From positions 43,433,036-43,497,035 of the forward strand of contig NC_044498.1 in NCBI RefSeq assembly GCF_902362185.1: a stretch of 64,000 nt of DNA, written 5' to 3'. Position 1 is the stretch's first letter. Each line of letters begins with the position of its first letter. A program made the translations under genes and the position numbers. The notes below the pieces were generated by a model. That model saw nothing but the letters and a program-made list of their open reading frames with translations. It was not told the origin of the DNA and ran no database searches. The stretch is from Chanos chanos. Its lineage: Eukaryota; Chordata; Actinopteri; Gonorynchiformes; Chanidae. Shown here piece by piece: positions 47,873 to 61,579 of this stretch.

Positions 47873-50868
47873 TTAGGAATACATGACAGTGCTGTTTGAC
47901 CTCTTTGCCTTCTTTAGAATGTCACACTTCTTCCGATTGGGACGCCTGCACCGCTCATCAATGCTGGGCACACATTCATAGTGCCATACCTCCTCCATCT
48001 TGTCCACAGGGTACACGGCCTCTACATAATGGCGGATGAGCCGCAGACGCACAGGGTCAAGCTGCTTCTTGTTGCAGGCACCTGAGTGGTTGTATTGGAG
48101 CCTGAGGTTCTCCTGGGTAAAGAGCTCTGGGAAGAGGCGTACAAGCAGTCGAGCAGCAAAGTTTCCGACAGAGAGACTCTGTTGTACTATCTCCCTGATC
48201 TCAGCATCTGAGAGCAGGTAGATGGAAGGCACGGGAAAGTCTGGTGTGGGTACTGTGAGTTCCTCTAAGGGAATTTTGCAGAAGTCTTTGCTGCTTTTCT
48301 CAGGGGGTAAGGAGATAATTTCATAGTCCTCTTTCAGACGTTCTGAGTTAGGCGGATTGATTTGGCTGGCGGTCACGATATCCCTGGTGTCGGCCGCAGA
48401 CTCTGGGACGTAGACTTTTCGCTGCTGCTGGTACGAACGACGCTGCTCCGTGTCGCGACGCCTGCAGCGCTCGTCCAGCTTCCCTACAAACTCCAGGGTC
48501 CAAACACGATCGTTCTTGGCGCGTGGGTAAAGCAGCTGGACATAGTGGCGAATAAGGTTGATCCGGACGGGGTCCAACTGCTTTTTCCCCAGTGAGCCAC
48601 TGCAGTTGTAGTGTTTTCTTGCGTTTTCATAAGTAAACAGTTCTGGGAACATGAGGACCAGAAGTCGGGAGGCAAAGTTTCCAATGGACAGACTGCAGTC
48701 ATAGATGCTCTTCAGCTGCTCTTTGGTGAGCAGGTACTCTTCAGGAACATCAAAGTCTGGGGGAGGGATCTCCATTTTGTCGAAATCGACTGACGCCATC
48801 CAAGATTTCTTTGTCCTACGATTTGGTCTGTCATACTCACACAGGTCATTGATCTTTATTATAGAAATATCATCAGGGAGGCACGCAGAGTCATAGTTTT
48901 CCTCACGGCTATTGTCATGGTCACCACCGGGAGTCTGAACACTTTCCAATGCCTCCTCCATGCGCTGGACACATAAGTGCAACCAAGTGTCCTCTGGAAC
49001 ATCAGGGAAATTTGCCTCCATGTATTTGCGAATGATGTCAAGTCTGTCTGAGTTAAGGATCATCTTCCCTACACTGGTATGACCCTCTGGCAATTTCCCT
49101 TCTTGAAAAATTTCAGGGAAAAGACGGTTCAACAGAAATATGACAAAGTCCTCAGGGGAGGTGAGATCATCAGGGTCCTCAGAAACATCAGGACAAAACG
49201 TGAGGTCAGATATGGCATTATTAAGATGGCAACCTTTACTGTCATTCTCACCAGAGTCCAGCGAGAGTCTCTCATCTTGACCATCCTCATTAATAAAATG
49301 ACAAACCTGATTATGCTCCTGCTCAAAACCAAGTCCTACAGGAGTCTGACTGCCACAAACCTGCCCACTCTCCATATCCTTCTGGGCCCAAAAGCGGTTG
49401 AAGAAGTCATTGATCTGTAGCAAGCATTCTGTCTGCCAGACGTTACTGTTCTTAACCAGTGGGTAGCAGACTTCCACATAGTTGCGAATTAGCTGGAGGT
49501 GTAGTGAGTCAAGAGTGCGCTTGTTGGCCATGCTGCATGTGCTACAGCCATTTGAACACTCCTTTGCTGTAAATAGCTCAGGGAACAGCTGTACTAGAAG
49601 CCTACAGCCAAGCTCACCTGCTGTGGATGTCTGCTCCATCAGCTGTGCCAACTCCTCACTTGTGAGCTGGTACTCAGGTGGAGGCTGGAACTCCATTACT
49701 GTCTCCGAAGGCTTGGAAATCTGCTTTTTGATGCGTGTCACCTCCAAGGAGAGCAAGTCCACCTTGCTGTGTAGCTGTGTCATACTGGAGTTGAGCGTAT
49801 TAAGGATAAAGAACATCTTCTCAATCAGAGGGTACAGGTGTGAGTCTGTAGAGGTTGGGACTCCAGATGATGGTGAAGCTTCACATCTGTTATGATCTCC
49901 AGAGTTGCACAGCTTTGAGAACAGGAGACCATTGTAACCCAGACGAACTCCTGCGTCATTCTGAATATGCTGGTCCAGGCTGGAAGAAGCTTTTTTCTCT
50001 GTGATGCGGTGGGAGATGCTGTAAAGGGGTTTCCTGTAGGAGGACAGCGTCCTTTCCTGGGATGTTGATGATGCTGGGCCATGACTGTGAGATCTAGTGA
50101 ACTCTTCAACATCTTGTTCTTGAGAAGGATCACCTGCCTACAAATAAGAAGAAAGATAGGGGATGGTTTTGGAGTGCTGTGGTACTAGTTCATCTTCAAA
50201 CCTGCAGACAACAATATGATGACAAAACATTCTTATAGCCATTTTTGACTCCCTTAACACTTGATTCAGAGAACTACAGTACAGTTACTTACTTATGGTT
50301 AGTAAAAGTTTCGTGTGGCTGTTCTCACAAACAAGTTTCAAGAGAAAAAAAAGGAAATTTATGGCTAAAGAATACTATCAGTAAAGGAAGTAAGTTTCTA
50401 AGTATGATTAAGTTATTACAATCCAATCCCCATTAGATGATGTCTCTTTTTACCTGTAAAGAAACCTTGCTTCTCTTTCTACTGCTGGGCTGGTCAACCT
50501 CTGGATTCAGTGATGCAGATCGTTTTGTGATGCCTGGAGGTGTGCTGTGCAAGGATGGTTCTCCCAAATTCTGTGCTGTCTCAAAGCAACCCGTGGCATC
50601 CTCTGAGTCCTTTTCAATCTTAACTGAAAAGAGCATATGCATATAATTCACTGTTAGTGTTAACACAGATTTTACATCACATTTTTTTTGTTCTGAGGAA
50701 CCTGTGTATGGCTTTAACTCATTAAACTGTGCCAATACAGTCTCGTCCAAAAACAAACAAACAATGTAAACAGAATGCTGGTGGTGTATCAGAGTGGCGG
50801 ACTGAATGTCAATTACCTTTCTGAAGCATCTCTCCATCCAACATTTCTCCATGCTCAGAGGAACTCAT
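47873..50868 (-). CDS. bend3: BEN domain-containing protein 3, three coding exons
   Basis: Nuclear repressor that binds heterochromatin and unmethylated CpG promoters and recruits NoRC and NuRD. Exons 50817-50868, 50454-50623 and 47873-50137 total 2487 nt, 828 residues, the same length as human BEND3. It starts MSSSEHGEM; the N-terminal part carries a basic, NLS-like RKRSK. Four BEN domains lie at about 232-321, 399-471, 543-636 and 715-808. The third and fourth are near human sequence (KKQLDPVRINLIRHYVQLLY, GNFAARLLVRLFPELFTQEN). Domain 2 is the most divergent. The large last exon holding all BEN domains is the vertebrate arrangement. The coding start lies 3 nt after an acceptor (AAACAG|GACATG), so the 5' UTR is spliced. 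Confidence 0.97.
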
Positions 50869-50871
50869 GTC

Positions 50872-52492
50872 CTGTTTAAAGAATCACAGATATTATTGAA
50901 TGTCACTGATAAGATGTTATTTAAATACTCAGATAATGCATTCTAACATCAATTGCAGGAAAAATAACAATCCTCACCTCACTACAACATCAAACAAACT
51001 CTAATGTTACGGCACCGTTTTGAGTAACCCTACAAGATAGTCTGAATTTAGTTTAAAACTAGACAGAATTTGGAAATCCGTAGATGATAATACCAGTAAA
51101 TTGCGGGTATTTCGTAGAACAACGCACTGCATTTTTAAATCATTATCAAAATAGTATGACATTCGACCAAGCCTCTATGGTGTCATGCTGAGAAAAAATG
51201 TGAAAACCACTGAATTCATATCTTGAGACAACTTGTAAATTAGTGATCTGATAACTGATGCTGACGACAGTGCTTCCTTGTGACCTCGAAATCCATAGTC
51301 GTGGTCGAGAAATGTGAAGTATAAGTCAAATGCAAGTGATCAACGTAATCGAGAATGATAACGCTGATTAATTCGCTCATTCATTGTTCTGTTTCGTATA
51401 AGTCTTACGTGGATCGCCAAGTAATTCTAGGCGTTGCCTCCGGGTTATGATGTATTTATATCGGAATTAAGGTGAGCCAGTTCCACCGTGGTAAATCATC
51501 CCAAAATAGAAATTAAGTTAAATTACAGCTAAAATTTACACACTTATTAGTATATCTGCTCGGTGGAATTCGTTGGACGAATACTGCCATAAGCAGGATC
51601 TCACGACCAGTGTTTTTAAATCTCGCGCTCTACAACTATAGATTTTGAAGACAACCGTTTGAGGTTTCGCTCCCACCACTTCTAAACTTCAGTGGAACAA
51701 TCAGCCCATGTAAGAGAGATCTCGTGCCCACGAATGAAAGATCCATGGCTAACCGATTAGTTCCCCGTGATTACCATATACCATTTTGAGTGTATGTCGA
51801 GGGCCTGACAACAACGATAATTCAGAAACTGTATATTGTTACTTTTCACGACACTTTAGGGGTTTAGTAGCATTATACTCTATATACTTAAGCCTATTCT
51901 GAAACAAATACACAAACAAACAACAAACGTTATGTCAGCAAAAAAGCAACGCTTTCTTTACACTGACATCTACAACCAAACATAAGGAAATCAATGTGTG
52001 TTGCTAGAAAACAAAATGTTATGTAAGTTTAATCAGTTATTTTGTCAGGTGAACAGAATGCCGAAGTTGAAGTCATATTTTTGCCTGTGCTGTTTGTTTG
52101 TTTATCTGTGTGCATCGCAAAGTCTCGCCAGACGCACCGGGGCGGCGCTGCTACTCAGTCGCGTCTCACTCACGCGCCCCTCACTCACGTCCACTGACTC
52201 CACTTCCTCATTCTTCCACTAGAAACCCACGAATCGCAGCAATCCGGGAGGCAGACAAACCTGGTGTACTTTGTGCACCAAGAACAGAGAGCGTACACTT
52301 CACAGACAACGTAACATAGTCTTCGGTAGTTACTAATAATGTAAAATCCAGCTCACGGTTTCTTACGGCTCTTTTTCTTTCCCGTGAGAAATTCGTGTTG
52401 CGTGACGCGGCAAGAAAAATACCCACCGACGAGTTTTCACCCTCTCGCTACTACAATGCCTCAAAATTTCCTGCAGGTAGTTTTAAACTTAC
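50872..52492 (-). other. bend3: Likely first intron of bend3
   Basis: 1.6 kb with no recognised exon between the first coding exon and the noncoding exon at 52493. Confidence 0.5.
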
Positions 52493-52720
52493 CCTTGCGA
52501 CTCTTTGCAGTCGTCTGCAATAGTTCAAGGAGTGTTATGCATATTATTGGATCTTATCGTTGTGGTTTTGTCCACGGGGAACTGTTGTCCGTGTTTCTCT
52601 CCGCCGTGTTTTTTCTCTTGTCAGTGCCCTCTCGCGTGACGTGACGGTACTCGCCTGCTGTGTCATTTCCGCACAGCTGTGGGTTACTGTGGGTGAAGTC
52701 CACCGTGTAGTCAGGCAGGA
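52110..52720. promoter_or_regulatory. bend3: CpG-rich promoter region of bend3
   Basis: CpG density is well above the surrounding DNA (GCACCGGGGCGGCGCTG, CACGCGCCC, TGACGCGGC). A CRE-like TGACGTGACG is near 52637. It is the only CpG-dense patch at the bend3 5' side. Confidence 0.55.
52493..52700 (-). other. bend3: Probable noncoding first exon of bend3
   Basis: On the minus strand the segment ends CGCAAGG|GTAAGTTT (52493/52492), a strong donor pointing to bend3. It lies in a CpG-rich patch. The 5' limit is estimated. Confidence 0.5.
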
Positions 52721-52732
52721 GCAGAGGGGAAA

Positions 52733-52828
52733 ATGAGTGGAACTGGGAGGAAAAGACAGAAAAGATCTGAATTGCTGAATTCTCTGAACAGAACGAACCC
52801 AGTTAAGGAAGATATTTTCAGTGCATGA
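52733..52828 (+). other. Small open frame at the CpG patch, uncertain
   Basis: ATG with A at -3 opens a 31-codon frame (MSGTGRKRQKRSELLNSLNR...) ending TGA. It is basic and compositionally protein-like but matches nothing I know. Confidence 0.2.
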
Positions 52829-55800
52829 GATGTGTCTTCCACCATTTATTTCCCATTCACTTTTTACTGTATTTCGAGGTCAGAAACATTTGAACAATCT
52901 CTTTATTGCAATCACAGTTTTGTAAGGCAGTCTGCATCATTTAGAACACCACAACTCCGTCCAAAGTTTTTGATATAGAAAGTATCAGGTCTATTTCTAT
53001 TCTGTATTATTTTTCGACCAGGACAGTGGTACGTGCCCAACAAATCCATGGTTACTGTATAAACAATGAAAGGAGGATGTCAATAATTATTATCTGAAAA
53101 CTAAGTTAAATACTATATGCTTTCTGCTTACTGTATACCAAAGCTTCATGTCAGTATCTGATAATAACAAAGATGGAATGATGATAGAATTATACACAAT
53201 TACGTCTAAACTAATGTCGGAATTCAGATAAATCATTTATAGGATAATGCTGTTATAGTAAGGCGTTTAAAACAAGCCATATAAAGCACCTCAGACCTCA
53301 TCTGCTTTTACTGATACTTCAGTTATACAGACATCTCATATCCAGAGGATACATTTCTGTGGAAGTCACAAACTTTTTTATTTGCGTAGCTCTACTCATG
53401 ACTTTGTTCTGCGAGACGGATCATCTTTATAGTGTAACAATATTTGCGGTAATAATTCATACACTGTTTCTTCATGGCAGTTTTCTAGCATGTCCGCGAG
53501 ATTGATCTATAAGGACATTGTAAGGCCAATTAAATCTTAAGCGATGAAGGCCGGAAACCAGGAGAAAATGTAGCTGATGACTGAAAGGCAAAAACTTAAT
53601 TTTACCATGTGAGAATTCACACGATAGGTCCGTAGTCTCGTGGCGGTTATATTAAGGAGCAGAGTTCACAACGCGAAGAACAGATCACTTTAAAAAGTGT
53701 TTTTAACAGTCATTCTTATTCAAGTGTTTTGCAAGACCACCACGATACGATCTGTCTCCCACTGGCGGACATGGAATGCACTGCGGCATCATTTTGTGAA
53801 CTCTTGTGTTTTCTTTACACCCTGATATTTACGAAATAAAACTATGACATTTTATGTTTTAAACGCTCCATAAAAGGGAACTTGTGTGTCCGTTAGTGTG
53901 TGAACGTATGTTTTAATTTTTTTTAAGTCTTTGAAAAGATTTTTAGGACCATCACAACCATTTTCATATTCGACCGAAACCATTCTTTGACAACCATCAC
54001 TGACTTTATGTGGTCAATGTCCCGTATCATGAATTAGAAATGTCTATATTAGAGCCATATCAGAGGGCTGAGTGTGAAATGTGGATGCGTGGCGCGGGTA
54101 GACGGATCGTCGGTCATTACTCAGGTAATGGGGCTGTCTCAATGGCAGCGACAAGCTTAAGTTTGATCCATCACGCAATGGAGCGTGCGGCATGCGCTCA
54201 GGTACGCCTGGCTGTAGCACGCGCTACAATCTTCGCTCAGAAGGGGCTGGAATTTCGCATTGCTCATCGAGCATGGCTCGTTAAAGCATAATTTAGGAGA
54301 TGAGCTCATTTTTATCCCATGAAAGTAGCATATCGTTCCAAGAACGGAGAATTAATCGGAAGTTCAGTACTGCGTGTCATGACAACAGGTGTTCAGGCAT
54401 GGCTGATCTTGAAAATGAGCTATTAAGAGGTCTAAAAGAAAAAGCAAGGACTGAGAAAATCTTGTACGATGATTCAGTCCCCTAGTGACCTTGAATATAT
54501 TCATTTCAATCTCTTTCTAGTTAGTCTTTTCCACAATATGACCACTCTTTAACGCAGAACGTCCTGCAATATAAGCTTTCCACAGTCTGCAAATGAAATA
54601 CACCTAAGCTACAATTGGCCATTATCTGAACTTGACAGGAAATTGAGGATATTAACTTAATTCTAACAACCATTTTCCTTCATATTAATATGCCATGACA
54701 GCACTCTAGTGAAGGGGTTTTTTTTATTTGTTTTGTTTTGTTTTTAATTCGTGATAACATGAGTGTAGACTTGCTGAAAATAGAGTGTTGAATGTAAAAT
54801 ATGTGAGATGTTAGTCCCTCAACACTGACTCAATCAGCTGCGAGATTTTGCTCCCCAGGGTCACAAATATTGAAGGCCTTTCCCCTCACTCTGGAAAATG
54901 CAGTAATCTTGGCTTTATTTCTAGAAAGTGGACACACTCAATCACTGATACACACTTAAACTCTGGTGCTTAGTCACTCTAGTGTCACTAATATTATTCT
55001 AATGCAGCAAGACAGTCACAAATCAGCACTTCAAGTATGTCTTCTCACCAGCTTGTCTGCTCTTGTCAAACTGTAATAGCATTGGGCTAGACTGAGGTGG
55101 AGCTCCTGTCTCACACACCTCTCACTGAAGGCCACCCCCCGGTGTCATCAGAGCACTCAAATCATGAAGAATGGCTCAACCACACACACACAAAAAAAAA
55201 ATCTCCGTGCGCTAAAACAGGGATAGGCTCAGATTTCTGAAAGCCATAATGTGACTGGTATCATCATGTCTATGCACAGGGCTGCTGTTCCATCTTGACC
55301 AAAATTGAGCACTCCAAGCCCCACTTTTTTTTAATTATAATATGTCAACATATTTTACGTTTCAGTGACATGAAATTCCTTTGGTCTCGTTACACAGTTT
55401 TACCGATCTAAGTTAAATTGAGTTCAGAGACACTCGTACTTATTTTAGCCTTGTGACTTCAGTACATTAAATGATTTGTGACCACCCCCAAAACTTTTTT
55501 TTTGTGCTGAAACATCCTTGTTGTGTGCTTCCTCTTCATTTTTATCCCCCTCACTTTCCCTGTGAATTTTCTCATGTCTGCTTACGGCAAGGATTAATAT
55601 TTCATAGATGGCCAGAGGACAGAAGACAGCATGCCCTGTTTTGGTTGAGTGGAAGTGGTGATGTGTTCCACGTACATGATTAAAAGTATGGAAGAACGAG
55701 AGTGCAGGCTCAAAGAGCCTCAAATAAAGTTTTTTGTTTGTTTGTTTTTCTTTTTTTTTATCCTTTCTGCATCCCCGCGTTTGCCAAACTCTCCCTTCAC

Positions 55801-56962
55801 CCCTTCTACTGTTCCCTCCTCTCTGTTGTCTGTCCTTCAGGGCAGGGTGTTAGTATCAGGTGTAGGTGTGTGTATATGTGTGTGTGTGTGTGGGAGGTTG
55901 ATTGTGCTGGGCCGGTGACTGTGACGGTGATGGTGATGCCCCTCCACCCAGCTTCACACCCATGTCTTTCCCCCTGGTGGTGATCGCCCGGGAAACCACA
56001 GGCCCCCCAGCCTGGCGCCAGCCCTCACAGCGGCCCAATCAATACCGCCGCATTTCCTGTCCATTTGCTCAGGTCGCGGGAGTGGGCCTCATTAATTATT
56101 TCTGCCAGCCCAGCTTCAAGTGCGCCTGTGGCAGGGCCAAGACAAACAGTGTGACCTTTCCCCTCCCCTCTGCTGTTGCCCTGATTTTCTTTAACAGCAT
56201 GTGCAGTAGTGAGAGTGCTGAGAAGAATAAGAACTGATTTGGAGGCATTTTATAATTTGTAGCAAAAGATGCAAGAAGCAAACCCCCACCCTCCCCCCCC
56301 CAAAAAACCCCATGGTTATTCAGATTAAAGCTTTTTTTTTTTTTTTTTAATTTTCTCAGAGAAATCGTAATCCTGTGCAGTATCAGATGTTGTTTTGACA
56401 TTTGGAAGTTGCGAGACACGTTTCACCGTTCTCCAGTCCATATTTCTCTGGAATTTCACTCATTATTCAGATAAATTTCATACTCAGCTAAAATGTGACC
56501 ACCAAAATGTTGACCACTACCCAAACCGTATGATATTTTAAAGTCACAGCCACGAAGAACAGATTCATTTCAAACTTAAGCTTTCTTGGTTTTTACTGTA
56601 AGAGCAATACCACTTTTTTGAGACAACAAATAACTTGGGCAGTGAAGGAGACAATTCCTTTATGGTAAATTACAAGATTGTAACAGTTATATAACAGTTA
56701 CATGACAGTTATAAAATCTCCAGCACAATAAGAATATTAAAATAGGTTGCGTTCACCAAAATATGGTTCAGCAGAATCTAGTTTCATTGAATCAAGTTAA
56801 GCAGCCAAGTAAAACCAAAACTTTTCAATAAGTCTAAATGACAACACAGGTGGTTTTCAACAACACCTGATTTGAGAGAATCAAGCCCAACAGATTCTGA
56901 AAGATTAACAATAGATATCAGTTACAGGGGATGTTTTCCAAATTTGGCTGACTTGACCTGGT
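52829..56962. other. Intergenic stretch between bend3 and pdss2
   Basis: No gene recognised in 4.1 kb. It contains a CpG-denser patch with an unmatched 93-codon frame (54010-54291), a GT tract (55866-55891), poly-A/T runs and a GC-richer block at about 55930-56215 that could be a conserved element. The end nearest 56962 is probably pdss2 3' UTR. Confidence 0.45.
55930..56215. promoter_or_regulatory. Candidate conserved noncoding element
   Basis: Distinctly GC-richer than its flanks, with no simple repeat, holding GGCCCAATCAATACC and GGCCTCATTAATTATTTC (homeodomain-like cores in GC-rich context). Inference from composition only; the plus-strand open frame through it resembles no protein I know. 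Confidence 0.3.
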
Positions 56963-58075
56963 TCAGAACTTGGTAACTGCACAAGCAATGTTTTCCAATG
57001 CAGAGCGTGCTTCGGATGGGGGGAACCGCTTGATGGCTTCCAGTGCTTTGTTACCGTGGTAACAGCACAGGTCGACAGCTTGGCTCACCCCTTTTTCTGA
57101 TTTAATTGCTTCCCATAGCTGTTGAGGAGAGATGAGAGCAGTTTATGATGAATTAAAACAATTATAAAAGAAGGAATTTCAGTCATATCCTTTAATGATC
57201 GTTACACTGAAACACAGATCTTCTTTTAAACTTATCAGTGTATGATTAATTGTGTATATTTTGGGGTAATACTGATCAAGTGTATGTCCGTATATTCTAC
57301 CACATTCAAATTATATTGTACATTCATAATTCCATGCACGTGGACATACACACACACACACATGCACACACACACACACACACACACAGATAGGGCACTT
57401 TTGATGTGGCCCCGGTCTTTCTCTGTCAGGACATGTTCTGCTGTGGGCCATTTACCAAATGAATTCTGGAACAAGTTGTGCTGAAAAGCCCCCCTGGGCT
57501 CTGTGTCTAAAACAGCAGTCGAGAGCTACAGTTACACTTCACTACATGGGCACACAGACCCTTTTAAAGGGCAAAACCGTGGAAGGATGGAGAGATCAGG
57601 GTGGTGAAGGAGACAGAGAGAAAGCAGGGGGCCTGCAGTGGAAGCAGACTTCAGTAGCAGCTGAAATACTACATGGGCTTTCCTTCCCTGCTGGATCCTC
57701 TGCTACTTTTCTGAACCACTTTTAAAAACAAACTTCATTGTTCACACTAGAACAGAGGTTTTAAACTTTCGAAGATGAACGTAGTTTTTCTAAAACTTTC
57801 TTTAGCCAGAAAATCAACTTTTATCTTCAGTCGTCACAGCATTCTTCAAATTCAAGTCTCACCGGACTTCTTTAATGCTTAAAACACATTCATAAAAGCT
57901 CAATAACAAGTCGGTGAAAAGTAGTGTGTCTTTGCCTTGTGTCCCTTTCCTAGTAAAGGAGATCCTCCAAACCGATGCCACTGTCACACAGTCTCTCTGT
58001 CTCCTCCACAAATAGGCCTTGGTACTCAATCCCCCACGATCCAGTTTCCCAAGCCACCTGAGATCCTTATGCTCT

Positions 58076-58140
<65 letters not shown>

Positions 58141-61100
58141 ACCTCCCTCCATCTGTCTCCCTTTCTCTCTTGTCCATCTGACTTTGGAAGCCAAATTTCC
58201 AAACTTGCTATCGGTTACAGTGAAAAGATAAGTTGCTCTCACCTCTAAGACATCCTACGAGCTACATCCCCTTCATGTCTCCTGACCACAGATCAGCCAT
58301 TCCGAGTGCCAGCCTCCACTGAATGCTTTCAAATGGCTAACACCAGATGACTGTGCGTGCTGAATGATATATTCTGATATCTGGCTAACACTGAGATGCT
58401 CTGTGATAAACTGAGGATTTTCTCCAAAGAGCGCTGGGTTGGGTTATGACATTGGTTATCTGTCTGAGGTCTGCCTTTTTGGCAGACTGTAGTTCCACTA
58501 ACAAGTAAGTCGCAAAACAGAGCCCTCCCAGACAACAACATGGAACCACTGCTATTCATCAATGCCACAGACTTCAGAAAAAAAAGAGCAGTCCCTCACC
58601 TTAGTGTGATCCATTTGCCTCGTAATGGTTTTAACCTGAGCAAAGAGAAAAAGAGAAGATCCAATAGTGATTGATTCCTGTTTCAGTGTTAGCCTGACTC
58701 TAAATGCCATTTTATCCTCAGTGAATATGCTCATGTTAAGATTATATTGATAAGGTTTAATTAGGAGTTAAATACCAGTTTAACTCATTACAGGGAGATG
58801 GTATCAATTGCACTGTAATTAAGCAGCACTGATGCTAAAAACTAAAGACCTCTTTATCCCAGCTAATCTTTCCGCTATGCCATTACTTCACAAATGAACC
58901 ACTGTAGTCTGACACTGCGCAAAACAGTGCAATTGTATATGATAAGTCTTTGCTCCATTGATTTGATTAACCTTATGGCTCATGACAAATTACTATAAAA
59001 ACAATAATCTTTAAAACTCTGATTTTACAAATACACCGTAGATACGTTTTCTTGTTTATTCTTGATGTCAAATACGACTACATTTCTTATCGTAATGATG
59101 GATGGATACATCTAAATGATGGATGCATACATCTAAATCTCAACTGGGATCATACAATGTGAAAACCTATTTTGTATTTATTTTGCCTGAACCTTAGGAA
59201 GTAAGAGTTCAGCTTTCAAATAAATATAATGCCAATTGGTGAAAGTGGAGATTATGAAATATGAAGTATGCAGGCACGTGGAGATGAGAAGTTCAGTACC
59301 TGCTGGAGCTGTTGTAGCCATCTCTCTGGTCCGACTATCTGCCTGTGGAAAACCACAGGAGCTGAGTCTAAACTGAACGGCACTGGATCTGTACCTCTCT
59401 TCACAAATGGCTGGAGGTCAGAGTTCACCTAAAGTACAGAATTCCATAAAAACAAAGTAAAAAAAAAACCAAACAAACAAAAGAAAAAAACATCAACGAA
59501 CTCTTGGAAAACACATGTAGTTTTTGTTGCTGATAATATGTTAACTGGAAATAGTACGATTTTTTAGAATAGCTCCTCCCTTGAGTGCTAAAACTAGTTT
59601 TGTGCATGTAACAGTAGTCCTAATAATATACTTGACAGACGTTCATAAATTTATTGCATTATCGTATCTTACTTATTACTCAGAGTTCATGTTTTAAGTT
59701 TAAACCCACTCCTAACCATTGTGGTAACATTTTCAATTGCTATCCTATGACCAGGACTGCAAAATGCTGGGAAATTGTATCTGAGACACACACAATAAAG
59801 AGATAAGTTTTGCAATACGGTGCAGTCAGCTGCTCACCTTGTGTCCGAGTGCCAGGTGTTTGCCATATTGGAATGCCAGGGTCTGTGCCTCTTTGTCATG
59901 TTTGGCCAACTCCATGGCAGCTTGACAGCTTTTCGCAAGCAAAGCACCATGGGACAGAAACGTCTGGTCTTCCCATGAGGCCACAGTAAGATTGCTCTCC
60001 TTCAAACACAGACCAAGGGGTAAAGATGAAATGCAGAATTGTAAGCATTAACTGGATTTGATATGAAGAATTAACATTATAGTGTCCGAAGCATGTAGAT
60101 GACGTTTCATGTGTTTCAATATTCCTCTGCTGACAGAAAGCTGTGAAAAGGGTTGGAAACAACCCAAAGTATTACGTTAACAAGCACACCACTTAATCCT
60201 CAGCATATCAACATTCAGTGTTTAATGAGACATGCAACACCATGAGACTGTTTTAGGTTCTGCTTACACATCAGTCTTTACCATCTACGACCAGCACTTT
60301 CCATCCCATCTGGTAAACCACACAAACTGTACCTAATCTAACCCCACAAACCAATGACCAGTATGTGCCTGGAGCTTGTTGTGCTGTTTCTATGGTTCAC
60401 TGATATAAAATAACAAAAACTAATGAAAAGGGTTTAGACACTTTGGGTTTCAGTGTTTCACCTCAAAAATTAAATTAAAAAGAGGATCGAGCTAGACTAC
60501 CTGATGCTCTGGATTTCTGGAAAAAAAAAAACAAATACCAACTTCCTTCCAAAGATATAGAAAATAAACAACAAGAAAAGAATCAGGAGGAGTTAAGGGG
60601 TGGTGAAACTTGAGCCCGGTTCGAGGGAGAAAAGCGATGCTGAGCTCTGCTCGGAATTCTCTCCTCTAAAAGGGGTGTGGTGAAATCCGAACCCCTCGTT
60701 CCCTGTCAGAAATAATTGCCTTACATCCAGAAGGAAATTCGTCCGGACATACATATCTGCTACATCACAGACAAAACTTTTGTTTTCATTCATTATTTAA
60801 TACGACTCATTTGTTTGAGAAGCACTGTGAAACCTCAAGTGTGTGGGAGGGGGGAAAACAAAATATCAAGTCAGTGAACATGAAGAGTTAGAGTATCGCT
60901 CTACCACAGTCATATCTGCTCACCAAAATGTCTTGACTGGTTGACTCCTTTTAATAAAAACTATTGATTCCGTTAATTAAGTAATTCATTACGGTTTAAA
61001 TGTTCAAATAAGTGAAGGAATAAACTAATGTGGCATAAACTTTTCTCAAATCTGAAATAAAATTCAAAGAGAAGAAGAAATGTACTGTTTTTGACACAGT

Positions 61101-61442
61101 AAAAAGAAAAAAAAACGTAGGCCTGCGTTGCTCCCTAACACCGCATGAATTAAAAGGAATATACCTGACCAGAATTCCTCACAAAGCCTGACAAAACGAT
61201 GCGATAAGTCACCATAACACATACGTCAACAACTTAAACAAAGAGCAACAGAATAAACTGTTACCTCCTAGGCTGACAGAGCTGCAACACATCACGACTA
61301 TCCAATGTCTTGTGCATTTTTCAGTTGTATACAAAACCTGTTGTGACAGTAGTTCATCAGGCCTTACCTCTGTGCTGTTGGAGTTTTCGTGGTAGATTCC
61401 CTGCACCAAGTCTCCAATGGCACTCGAGATCAGCTCCACCAC
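56963..61442 (-). CDS. pdss2: Decaprenyl diphosphate synthase subunit 2, 3' half (partial)
   Basis: PDSS2 pairs with PDSS1 in mitochondria to make the polyprenyl tail of coenzyme Q. Five exons, 5' to 3': 61368-61442, 59838-59999, 59300-59428, 58600-58635, 56963-57118. All are phase 0 and encode the last 185 residues (human total 399). Recognisable pieces: [73 protein letters not shown] and the C-terminus [20 protein letters not shown]...AVTKF. The prenyltransferase DDxxD motifs are not in this half; human PDSS2 lacks them too. The 12-codon exon at 58600 matches a short human segment ending DYAKL. Exons for about the first 210 residues were not found up to 64000 and presumably lie beyond the window. 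The acceptor at 59999 has a weak pyrimidine tract. Confidence 0.93.
57347..57389. repeat. CA microsatellite in a pdss2 intron
   Basis: CA tract interrupted by one ATG. Confidence 0.9.
58080..58140. repeat. TC microsatellite in a pdss2 intron
   Basis: Nearly perfect TC run of about 30 units. Confidence 0.95.
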
Positions 61443-61579
61443 CTGTCACACAGTACCATTACATACCAGGCTCTCAGAAGCCGATTTTGTCACAAAATTC
61501 AACATTTGTTAACACATTTTGCAGTGTCCTATAATTCAGCTCAATGCATCGCTTCTTGGCTCTATACAGGTATTAATGC

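Noticed and set aside
48036-49420. Plus-strand frames across bend3
   Set aside because: Shadows of the large bend3 exon.
54010-54291. 93-codon plus-strand frame as a gene
   Set aside because: No recognisable domain, poor start context and no adjoining exons; kept only as a CpG-patch observation.
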